The position numbers were made by a program, and so were the translations under genes. Of a stretch of 30,149 nt of DNA, positions 23,716-30,149 are shown in pieces. The stretch spans positions 1 to 30,149 of the forward strand of contig JBMHDM010000001.1 of the NCBI GenBank assembly GCA_049889395.1, written 5' to 3'. The DNA comes from UBA3537 sp049889395 (GTDB taxonomy: Bacteria; Bacteroidota; Bacteroidia; Flavobacteriales; Flavobacteriaceae). The notes under the pieces were generated by a model. It searched no databases and was not told where the DNA came from. It saw nothing but the letters and a program-made list of their open reading frames with translations. Numbering within the stretch: position 1 is the stretch's first letter; each line of letters begins with the position of its first letter.

Positions 23716-24645
23716 ATGGATTATTCAAAAGTTTTAAACATTCCAAAAGGTCGTGCTGTTTGTTATTCTGGCTATCGCGAAGGTCAAAGGCCTGGGCAAC
23801 GTTACCCCAGTTATGAACAGGTTAGGGAAGATTTACATATCATCAAAAATCATTGGCAGTACATTAGACTTTACAGTTGCGACCAACACTCCAAGACGGT
23901 TTTAGAGGTAATTAAGAATGACAATCTCAATATTAAAGTCATGCTGGGCGCTTTTATTGAAGCCGAAATCAACAATCCCAACTGTCCATGGGGTGGTGAG
24001 TATGATTTTGATCAACTGATTGAGAATGCATCCAATAACTTATCGCAAATTAATCAGTTAATAGCATTAGCTAACCAGTATTCGAAAATTATTTTTGCAC
24101 TTTCAGTAGGTAATGAAGCTTGTGTTGAATGGACTGATCATTTGGTTTCTGTTGATAAGGTCATTCAATATGTTAAATTGGTAAAATCTAAAACCACTCA
24201 GCCTGTAACGTTTTGTGAAAACTATGTCCCGTGGTTAGATAAACTTCAAGAACTTGTAGCGGTTGTAGATTTTATTTCAATTCATACGTATCCTGTTTGG
24301 GAGTACAAAGCCATAGGTCAAGCCCTTGAATTCACCAAATCAAATTATGGTAGTGTAGCCAAAAAATACCCCGGCAAATTAATAGTGATAACTGAGGCTG
24401 GTTGGGCAACCGCGTCCAATGGTCATGGTATTCCAATTGACCATGTCAATGTAGAAACTCAAAAAATATATTATAAATCTCTTAATCATTGGAGTGATAC
24501 TAATGCCGTTTTAACGTTTGTTTTTGAAGCATTTGACGAACCTTGGAAAGGGTCTGACGATCCAAACGAGCCGGAAAAACATTGGGGGTTGTTTACAGTT
24601 GACCGTCAGCCAAAATTGGCTATGAAGCCATTAACCTACAAATAG
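23716..24645 (+). CDS. Cytoplasmic GH17-family enzyme 2
   Basis: The 309-residue protein is again a GH17 barrel without signal peptide: YSGYREGQRPGQRYPS at the start, QYIRLYSCDQHSKTVLEVI, VMLGAFIEAEINNPNCPWGG, ALSVGNEACVEW with predicted acid/base Glu134, SIHTYPVWEYKAIG, and VITEAGWATASNG with predicted nucleophile Glu227. FEAFDEPWKGSDDPNEPEKH and WGLFTVDRQPKLAMK close the domain. Over these motifs it is closer to the GH17 lipoprotein (HTYP, FEAFDEPWK, GLFTVD) than to its direct neighbour. It is the last gene of the operon and converges on the sulfur-transport operon with only 11 bp between, where I see no terminator. Confidence 0.85.
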   Translation: MDYSKVLNIPKGRAVCYSGYREGQRPGQRYPSYEQVREDLHIIKNHWQYIRLYSCDQHSKTVLEVIKNDNLNIKVMLGAFIEAEINNPNCPWGGEYDFDQLIENASNNLSQINQLIALANQYSKIIFALSVGNEACVEWTDHLVSVDKVIQYVKLVKSKTTQPVTFCENYVPWLDKLQELVAVVDFISIHTYPVWEYKAIGQALEFTKSNYGSVAKKYPGKLIVITEAGWATASNGHGIPIDHVNVETQKIYYKSLNHWSDTNAVLTFVFEAFDEPWKGSDDPNEPEKHWGLFTVDRQPKLAMKPLTYK

Positions 24646-24656
24646 AGCTGTAAGCC

Positions 24657-25070
24657 TTAGTGAGGCAATCGATCTTTGACCAAACCGTATAAAAATGTTC
24701 CAAAAAGTGCACCGATAATTACGGTTATAATTGAATAAACCCCTGCTCCTAGTAGTGTAAACATGGGTCCGGGACAAGCTCCTGCTAATCCCCAACCTAA
24801 TCCAAAAATTAGGCCTCCCAAAAGATATCTTACTATACTTTTTTCTTTAGGGATGAATTGAATCCTTGACCCAAAAAAAGATTTAATATTATAAGACTTG
24901 ATAACAAGGGTGTTTAGCACACCAACTGCCAATGCTGTTCCAATGATTCCGTACATATGAAAGGCATCAAATTGAAACATTTCGTAAATCCTAAACCATG
25001 AAGCAGCTTCAGATTTGTACATCGTAATCCCAAAGCAAATTCCGATAACTAAAAATAATAGTGTTCTCAT
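24657..25070 (-). CDS. YeeE/YedE-type transporter half 2 (DUF6691-like)
   Basis: The 137-residue membrane protein has about four helices. The signature GLGWGLAGACPGPMFTLLGAG carries Cys99, matching one cysteine-bearing half of YeeE/YedE (thiosulfate-type) transporters. It is the last gene of a three-gene minus-strand operon, starting 4 bp after the other half, and probably works together with it as a split transporter. Substrate (thiosulfate, polysulfide or another sulfur species) is not shown by the sequence. Confidence 0.82.
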   Translation of the reverse strand: MRTLLFLVIGICFGITMYKSEAASWFRIYEMFQFDAFHMYGIIGTALAVGVLNTLVIKSYNIKSFFGSRIQFIPKEKSIVRYLLGGLIFGLGWGLAGACPGPMFTLLGAGVYSIITVIIGALFGTFLYGLVKDRLPH

Positions 25071-25074
25071 AATG

Positions 25075-25632
25075 TTAAAAAATTAAGGGGTAAAATAAGT
25101 GAACCATGATAAGGCCTCCAATAAAAAATCCCACTACAGCTAGTAATGAAGGAAATTGAAGGTTACTCAATCCAGAAATAGCATGTCCAGAAGTACAACC
25201 CCCTGCATATCGAGCTCCAAACCCAACCAGAATGCCGCCCAACAATAAAAGGATAAGCGTTTTTGGGTCGAATAAGTTGGCTGTACCAAATAATTCTGTA
25301 GGCATGTAAGCTGTTCCAGCACTATCAAAACCTAGAGATTTTAAACTGTTAATTGATTTTGAGCTGAGGTTTACTGCATGAGATTGTCCCATATAATTTG
25401 AGGCCAAAAATCCTCCAATGATAGCACCCAGAACAACGACTAAATTCCAGCGTTGCGCTTTCCAATCAAATTTGAAAAAATCGGCTTGTTTTCCAGCACC
25501 ACAAATGGTACAAATTGTTCGCAAATTACTAGACATACCAAATTTTTTTCCAGATAATTGAAGCAAAAGCATAATTAAAGCTATGGCTAGGCCAGAAACA
25601 TACCAAGGCCATGGGTCGTTTATTAAATTCAT
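25075..25632 (-). CDS. YeeE/YedE-type transporter half 1
   Basis: The 185-residue membrane protein has an N-terminal helix, a loop with a CTIC pair (Cys41, Cys44), a further helix (about 63-80), an exposed segment (82-120) and C-terminal helices. These carry GGILVGFGARYAGGCTSGHA with Cys146, the conserved cysteine motif of YeeE/YedE. In characterised YeeE, cysteines pass thiosulfate along by brief S-H...S contacts. It lies 12 bp after the TauE gene and 4 bp before the partner half. Confidence 0.85.
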   Translation of the reverse strand: MNLINDPWPWYVSGLAIALIMLLLQLSGKKFGMSSNLRTICTICGAGKQADFFKFDWKAQRWNLVVVLGAIIGGFLASNYMGQSHAVNLSSKSINSLKSLGFDSAGTAYMPTELFGTANLFDPKTLILLLLGGILVGFGARYAGGCTSGHAISGLSNLQFPSLLAVVGFFIGGLIMVHLFYPLIF

Positions 25633-25644
25633 TTTTTAAGATTA

Positions 25645-26454
25645 TTAGTTAATAAATTCCATATAATAAATGAAGACTGCCATAATTAGGATAAAGTAAC
25701 CAAATCCCTTTCTGAGTTTATGGCCATCTACAATTGTATTAATTCGTGTTCCAATAAAAATTCCAGCAATGGCAATTGTGGTAAAGGTTAATAGAAAATA
25801 CCAGTCTATATTTAAGGTTATAGCATCACCCAAGAAAAATCCAGATAAAGATTTTAATGTAACGATTACTAAAGAGGTGCCTATGGCTTTTTTTATATTA
25901 AGTTTGGTTAAAATCACCAGTGCTGGAATGATTAAGAATCCACCACCAGCACCAACCAGCCCTGTAATTGCTCCAATAATGCTACCTTCAATTACAACTA
26001 ATGGATAGTTGTATATTTTTTGTTTGGCATCATTGGATAAATCCTTTTTTTGAGTAGGTTTAAGCATGGACACCGCTGCAGGAATCATAACAAGAGCAAA
26101 GAGTCCAAGAATACCCATCCGTCGGGTAACTGACACTTGTCCAAGGGAAAACAGCGTATCTGGTAAGGCCGGAATTAAAAGTGATCGGACTAAAGTGACA
26201 CTAATTATGGCGGGGATACCAAAAACTACAGCGGTTTTAAAATCTACATTTCCTTTTACAAATTGCTGATATCCGCCAAATAATGCACTACTGCCCACAA
26301 TAAATAAAGAATACGCTGTTGCTAATGTCTCATCTAATGCAAAAAGGTAAACCAAAACAGGTACCGCTAAGATTGAACCCCCACCTCCAATGAGTCCTAA
26401 AATTAGACCTATTAGTAAGGCACAGAAATATCCAAAAAGATCGATCAGTTCCAA
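25645..26454 (-). CDS. TauE/SafE family sulfite/sulfur-compound permease
   Basis: The 269-residue polytopic protein shows the inverted-repeat structure of the TauE/SafE family: GLILGLIGGGGSILAVPVLV at the N-terminus and ITGLVGAGGGFLIIPALVIL in the second half, each followed by a KAIGTSL-like or ATAYSLF segment. The family moves sulfite, sulfoacetate or related organosulfur anions across the inner membrane. It is first of an operon with the two YeeE/YedE halves, which strengthens a sulfur-species role. Its promoter carries a 23-bp palindrome. Confidence 0.9.
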   Translation of the reverse strand: MELIDLFGYFCALLIGLILGLIGGGGSILAVPVLVYLFALDETLATAYSLFIVGSSALFGGYQQFVKGNVDFKTAVVFGIPAIISVTLVRSLLIPALPDTLFSLGQVSVTRRMGILGLFALVMIPAAVSMLKPTQKKDLSNDAKQKIYNYPLVVIEGSIIGAITGLVGAGGGFLIIPALVILTKLNIKKAIGTSLVIVTLKSLSGFFLGDAITLNIDWYFLLTFTTIAIAGIFIGTRINTIVDGHKLRKGFGYFILIMAVFIYYMEFIN

Positions 26455-26477
26455 GTTTTAACTGTAAGTATTGGTAT

Positions 26478-26509
26478 TAAACATATTGTTAATTTAACAC
26501 AATATCAAA
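26478..26509 (-). promoter_or_regulatory. TauE-operon promoter with 23-bp palindromic operator
   Basis: On the minus strand, TTTG (plus 26506-26509), a 20-bp spacer and TATGTTTA (26478-26485, one base off TAnnTTTG) form a promoter about 25 bp before the TauE start. ATATTGT (26483-26489) and ACAATAT (26499-26505) make a perfect 7-bp inverted repeat with a 9-bp spacer. This exactly fills the gap between -33 and -7, the classic place for a repressor. The regulator is not in the window as far as I can tell. Confidence 0.65.
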
Positions 26510-26560
26510 GAAACAAAAATTACACAAAACAGTAAAGAAAAGTAGATGCCCTTTTTTTTG

Positions 26561-26568
26561 TAACTTTG
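26561..26568 (+). promoter_or_regulatory. -7 box for the membrane protein gene
   Basis: TAACTTTG is an exact TAnnTTTG, 42 bp before the ATG at 26611. No TTG sits about 20 bp upstream. Confidence 0.4.
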
Positions 26569-26610
26569 AATACAATAAATGCAATTTAACTTGCATAAAA
26601 TCCAGCAATT

Positions 26611-27507
26611 ATGAAAAAGTTTCTCTCCTTTGAATCCCTTTACAACATTGCGCTTTCAGAAAAGATAAAGTTGAAAATTGAAAAATCAATCCTAGTTGTA
26701 GCTATGATTGGTTTCGTTGGGCATTTAGTGTTAATTTACCTTAAGCGATACGGACTTTTAAATATTTTTGAAGACTCTAATTTTTTTGATAACCCCATAG
26801 CCGCCATCTATACACCATTTTCTTTTATTCTTATATACGAGGTTTATCTTTTGATTTTCTATCTCCCCAGATCTATAACAACCTACATTACAAAACAATA
26901 CGAAATTATAACATTGATTGTTATTCGTAGAATTTTTAAAGACTTATCCAATTTGGAACTCTCCTCTAATTGGTTTGACATAAAAAATGATATCAATTTT
27001 ACCTATGATATTCTAACTGCTCTGATCCTATTTTTTATGATTTATGTTTTTTCATACCTCAGAGAACGCTTAGAGCCAACAGTTGTATCCTCTGTTGAGA
27101 ATTTGCAAATTCAGCAATTCATAACAATTAAAAGAGTTATGGCAACATGCTTAATCCCCATTTTTTTAGGTATAGGGCTAATGACTTTTGGGCGCTGGAT
27201 TACAGATTCCATTCCCTCAAATATCAGTACCGTGATTAAAGATGTAAATAGTTTGTTTTTTGATGAATTTTTTGCTGTTTTGATTATTGTAGATGTTTTA
27301 CTTTTGTTGGTCTCGTTTTTCTATACAGATCAATTTCACAAGGTTATCCGGAATTCAGGATTTATCATCTCCACTATTTTAATTAGAATGTCATTTTCTG
27401 TTGAGGGAGTTTTAAATAACATTCTGATTTTTGCCTCAATAGCTTTTGGATTGGGTATTCTATGGATTCATAACAAGTTTGCTAAAAATTTAAAGACATT
27501 AGACTAA
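26611..27507 (+). CDS. Polytopic membrane protein of unknown function
   Basis: I do not recognise this 298-residue protein. It has at least five clear membrane helices (about 27-46, 64-86, 134-151, 177-195, 220-238) plus likely ones at 248-262 and 269-287. Between the second and third is the amphipathic basic stretch KQYEIITLIVIRRIFKDLS (95-113), and after the third REALEP-like RERLEPTVVSSVENLQIQQF. There is no transporter, kinase or protease motif. It is divergent from the TauE operon across 156 bp and shares its control region, so a link with sulfur transport or redox state is possible but unproven. An ion-channel-like role is a guess from the basic helix. Confidence 0.7.
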   Translation: MKKFLSFESLYNIALSEKIKLKIEKSILVVAMIGFVGHLVLIYLKRYGLLNIFEDSNFFDNPIAAIYTPFSFILIYEVYLLIFYLPRSITTYITKQYEIITLIVIRRIFKDLSNLELSSNWFDIKNDINFTYDILTALILFFMIYVFSYLRERLEPTVVSSVENLQIQQFITIKRVMATCLIPIFLGIGLMTFGRWITDSIPSNISTVIKDVNSLFFDEFFAVLIIVDVLLLLVSFFYTDQFHKVIRNSGFIISTILIRMSFSVEGVLNNILIFASIAFGLGILWIHNKFAKNLKTLD

Positions 27508-27509
27508 AA

Positions 27510-27538
27510 AAAAATCCAAACATCAAGTTTGGATTTTT
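27510..27538. terminator. Bidirectional terminator
   Basis: AAAAATCCAAAC (27510-27521) and GTTTGGATTTTT (27527-27538) form a perfect 12-bp stem with an ATCAA loop. A-rich DNA before and T's at the end let it stop both the membrane protein gene and the convergent Spy-like gene. Confidence 0.9.
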
Positions 27539-27554
27539 AGGTTTTAGATCAAGT

Positions 27555-27986
27555 TTATTGTTGCATTTTTTTACGTTTCTTTCGTTTTCTTATTTGATCT
27601 CCCTTATTCTTCATGTTGTTCCAAATCTCATATTGTTTGTCGTCAAGGATAGATTTCATCGCCTTTTTCATTGCAATTTGTTCGTCTATTTGTTCTAATT
27701 TAATCTGGTAGAGTTCATCTTCAGAAGGACGTTCTTTGGGCTTATTGGCCTCACGTTCCAAATGTTTTTTAGTTTTCTCATGGATCAATTCATAAATTTG
27801 ATCTTGTTGGCTGTCGTTAAGATCTAAATCCAAAGTCATTTTTTTAGTTATAAGGGTGGCCTGTTGTTCAGGGCTAAGATGTTTCATTCTTTCTGCCCTT
27901 TGTTCAGGTTTTTTATCGTGTTGTGGTAGTTGAGCCGTCATGGTAAAGCTCAAACCGAAAGTCAAAATTATTAATAGTGTTTTCAT
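27555..27986 (-). CDS. Spy/CpxP-like periplasmic protein
   Basis: The 143-residue protein has a signal peptide cut after MTAQ (residue 19) and a mature part that is almost all charged helix. LSPEQQATLITKKMTLDLDL is followed by NDSQQDQIYELIHEKTKKH, and later by KAMKSILDDKQYEIWNNM; the repeated LTxxQ-like elements resemble LTxxQ motifs of Spy/CpxP. The C-terminus is extremely basic (RKRKKRKKMQQ). Proteins of this type act as periplasmic chaperones or metal/envelope-stress sensors. It lies 54 bp after the metalloprotease on the same strand and may be co-transcribed with it. Confidence 0.7.
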   Translation of the reverse strand: MKTLLIILTFGLSFTMTAQLPQHDKKPEQRAERMKHLSPEQQATLITKKMTLDLDLNDSQQDQIYELIHEKTKKHLEREANKPKERPSEDELYQIKLEQIDEQIAMKKAMKSILDDKQYEIWNNMKNKGDQIRKRKKRKKMQQ

Positions 27987-28040
27987 GAATTATTTTATTG
28001 TTGTATGTATATATATGCTAACGCTCTGTAATTCTAAATA

Positions 28041-30149
28041 TTATTTTGGATCTAAAATATTTTCAATACGTTCTTTGACGTCTTTCAAATGAATTCTTGT
28101 CATACTATCTGAAGAACGTCCTATCCCACGATTCACCATACTTCTCAAGCTAGTTAGTTCTGCACGAACAACGGCCCGAATATCTGATTGACTGGTGTTT
28201 ACAGCGGTAGACTTTACATAACGACTACCACGTCTTTTTGTTTGATTTTCTGCAGTCATAAGATAGGCCAATCGATCAATGTGTGCACGCTGCAGATTTC
28301 TGCGGTAAGTATCAATTTTAGCGCCTTTACGAAGTTCCGACCAAATGCTGTTTCTCAAAGTTTTGGTTAAATCGGTTAATTTGAATGCAGATTCACCGTT
28401 TAAGGTCTCATTTTCAATCAAACGTGCCATTTTGCCTAAACTTAATAAGTTTCGGAGGGTTCTTTCTTGCAACCCTCTTAAGCGTTCAACAGAACCCGAA
28501 TATTCAATTCGTTCAAAAATCGTCTTGTCCAACAACCATTTTGGTGTTTTGAATAGTTGCTTATCCAAAAATGCTAGTGCAGCTTGTTGTTTGTCTTTTG
28601 GAACATGGGTGTAAACAGCACCATCTTGATCAGAAGTTTTGTAATATTCATAAACGCCACCAACATTATTGGCAACATGACCCATGTAGCGGTTAAATTG
28701 AGATAGAACTTGACCGTACATAGCTTCCAAATCATCGTATGTTTCGCCGTCTTCAGTAGTCCATGCAATCAAATTTGGTATAATGCGTTGTAAGTTTTTG
28801 ATGCCGTATGTGCTTGCCAAAACAGCATCATCTCCAAGATCTTCAGTTTGAGAACTAGGGTCAACCACATCACCAGCTTGCTGGTGTCCAAACCTGTATA
28901 ATGGATCTCCAGCATGTTTTAGAATCCAGCTATTAAGAGTTTCTTTTTCTTCCTCGGCGGTTTTGTCTAAAATAGGTCGATAACCCCATGATATGGCATA
29001 CTTATCATATACACCAATATTGGGCATTAGCGCCACGCCCTCATCTCCAGGCTGGGCAACATAATTAAATCTCGCGTAATCCATTATGGAGGGGGCTGTT
29101 CCGTATTGTTGTGTAAATGCAGCATCTCTTAAATCTTCAACTTTGTAGGCACAACTACTACCCATATTGTGAGGTAGCCCAAGGGTATGTCCAACTTCGT
29201 GGGCAGATACAAAGCGAATTAATCGACCCATTACTTCATCTTTGAATTCAGCTGATCTAGCTTCGGGGTTTATAGCAGCTGTTTGAACAAAAAACCAGCC
29301 CCGTAATAGGGTCATCACATTGTGATACCAGTTAATATCACTTTCTAAAATTTCTCCTGTTCTTGGATCACTAACATGTGGGCCATTTGCGTTTGGTATG
29401 GGGGAGGCCAAATAACGAACAACTGAGAAGCGCACATCCTCTGGACTCCATTCAGGGTCTTCTTCCGGCGTGGGAGGATCAGCTGCAATAATAGCATTTT
29501 TAAAACCAGCTTCTTCAAAAGCAACTTGCCAATCTTCGATTCCTTGTTTGATGTATTTACGCCATTTTTTTGGTGTCGCTCTATCAATGTAATAAACAAT
29601 GGGTTTTTTGGGCTCAACTAATTCTCCGGCTTTGAACTTTTCAATATCTTCATCTTTGACTTCCAACCGCCAGCGGTCTAAGTAGGTTAACTCTCGACTC
29701 CGTTGGTCTTCTAATCCGTAGTCGACTTGACCTCTAGCAAACCAACCCACTCTTTCGTCAAAGTAGCGGCGTTTCATTGGATTTTCTGGCAATAAAATCA
29801 TTGAATTGTTTATTTCAATAGAAATTGTTCCGGTGCTAGAATTTGAAGGTGCCGCAGCGGCAGCATAGGTTTTTACGTGCCGCGCTTCTATATTTTTAGG
29901 ATAACTTTTAATGGTTTCAATGAAAGATTTATTGCTTTCTAATCTTGAGACTTTATATTGTTTCCTACGGTAGCTTGGTAATCCCAATGCTTTAACGTCT
30001 TGATTGAAAAGGTCACTAACCTTGATGACGGTTGCTGTAGAATCATTGTTGTAGGCCTGTATTGGAAAAGTGTATAATACGGGTTCAAAATTTGAATTCA
30101 CAACGGCTTCATTGACAGGTAATGAGTCTGCTGCAAAAACTTCATATGA
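28041..30149 (-). CDS. Zinc-dependent metalloprotease, DUF5117/DUF4953 type (5'-truncated)
   Basis: The frame stays open to the window edge, so the start lies beyond 30149; the GTG at 30101 is internal. The visible 702 residues contain a zinc site SAHEVGHTLGLPHNMG (HExxHxxGxxH, coded near 29201-29155) and, about 30 residues on, SIMDYARFNYVAQPGD, which fits a metzincin Met-turn. The N-terminal part has the DUF5117-type DERVGWFARGQVDYG and RWRLEVKDED; the region after the zinc site corresponds to DUF4953. The missing upstream part should hold the signal peptide and DUF5118. Such large secreted or periplasmic proteases are common in Bacteroidota; substrates are unknown. Confidence 0.9.
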   Translation of the reverse strand, partial: SYEVFAADSLPVNEAVVNSNFEPVLYTFPIQAYNNDSTATVIKVSDLFNQDVKALGLPSYRRKQYKVSRLESNKSFIETIKSYPKNIEARHVKTYAAAAAPSNSSTGTISIEINNSMILLPENPMKRRYFDERVGWFARGQVDYGLEDQRSRELTYLDRWRLEVKDEDIEKFKAGELVEPKKPIVYYIDRATPKKWRKYIKQGIEDWQVAFEEAGFKNAIIAADPPTPEEDPEWSPEDVRFSVVRYLASPIPNANGPHVSDPRTGEILESDINWYHNVMTLLRGWFFVQTAAINPEARSAEFKDEVMGRLIRFVSAHEVGHTLGLPHNMGSSCAYKVEDLRDAAFTQQYGTAPSIMDYARFNYVAQPGDEGVALMPNIGVYDKYAISWGYRPILDKTAEEEKETLNSWILKHAGDPLYRFGHQQAGDVVDPSSQTEDLGDDAVLASTYGIKNLQRIIPNLIAWTTEDGETYDDLEAMYGQVLSQFNRYMGHVANNVGGVYEYYKTSDQDGAVYTHVPKDKQQAALAFLDKQLFKTPKWLLDKTIFERIEYSGSVERLRGLQERTLRNLLSLGKMARLIENETLNGESAFKLTDLTKTLRNSIWSELRKGAKIDTYRRNLQRAHIDRLAYLMTAENQTKRRGSRYVKSTAVNTSQSDIRAVVRAELTSLRSMVNRGIGRSSDSMTRIHLKDVKERIENILDPK

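Noticed and set aside
12606..24645. SusC/SusD pair or a regulator (SusR/HTCS/AraC) for the glucan locus
   Set aside because: No gene of this kind is present; every frame in the locus is accounted for by enzymes and the MFS carrier.
24646..24656. Terminator between the glucan operon and the YeeE gene
   Set aside because: The gap is 11 bp and no stem with a T-run was found in or next to it.
28041..30101. GTG at 30101 as the start of the metalloprotease
   Set aside because: The frame continues without stop to 30149 and the protein lacks its signal peptide and first domain at this point.

Overview
The window is A+T-rich DNA from a member of the Bacteroidota, most likely a marine Flavobacteriaceae. 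The evidence is a complete gldK-gldL-gldM-gldN cluster (type IX secretion/gliding motor), several exact matches to the Bacteroidota promoter -7 box TAnnTTTG, lipoproteins with Bacteroidota-type lipoboxes, a tRNA gene without an encoded CCA end, and a beta-glucan utilisation set typical of laminarin-eating flavobacteria. No insertion sequence, prophage, CRISPR array or rRNA was seen. Both window edges cut genes: an arginase-family gene on the left and a zinc metalloprotease gene on the right.

Layout. 1-5811: truncated arginase-like gene, then gldKLMN, closed by a strong terminator. 5878-10080: housekeeping genes (FAD oxidoreductase, DUF983 zinc-ribbon membrane protein, ABC-F ATPase overlapping a small CPxCG protein, initiator tRNA-Met, MGMT/alkyltransferase-like protein). 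10221-12535: a two-gene DUF6249-type membrane protein/XRE regulator unit with a textbook promoter, a PhzF-like isomerase and a secreted protein of unknown function. 12606-24645: a carbohydrate locus, with a GH53 endo-galactanase lipoprotein facing away from a seven-gene, tightly packed operon. 24657-27507: a sulfur-type transport operon (TauE/SafE plus a split YeeE/YedE pair) and a divergent polytopic membrane protein. 27555-30149: Spy/CpxP-like periplasmic protein and a DUF5117/DUF4953-type metalloprotease.

The most interesting unit is the 14073-24645 operon: a giant cytoplasmic phosphorylase (GH149/GH94-like), a GH17 lipoprotein, an unassigned exported clan GH-A hydrolase, a GH30 lipoprotein, a GPH/MelB-like MFS sugar symporter, and two further GH17 enzymes without any signal peptide. 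Genes on both sides belong to other systems, so the absence of SusC/SusD here is real and not an edge effect. I infer that oligo-beta-glucans are trimmed in the periplasm or at the membrane by GH17, GH-A and GH30 enzymes, taken up by the MFS carrier, then cut or rearranged in the cytoplasm by two GH17 enzymes and phosphorolysed to glucose-1-phosphate. Pairing cytosolic GH17 transglycosylase-type enzymes with a beta-1,3-oligoglucan phosphorylase is the best candidate here for an incompletely described pathway.

Other points worth attention are a 23-bp palindrome filling the spacer of the TauE promoter, GTTAC repeats on the DUF6249/XRE promoter, a shortened GldL beside an expanded GldN with a Ser/Asp-rich insert, and an arginase-fold protein with altered metal-ligand motifs next to the T9SS genes.
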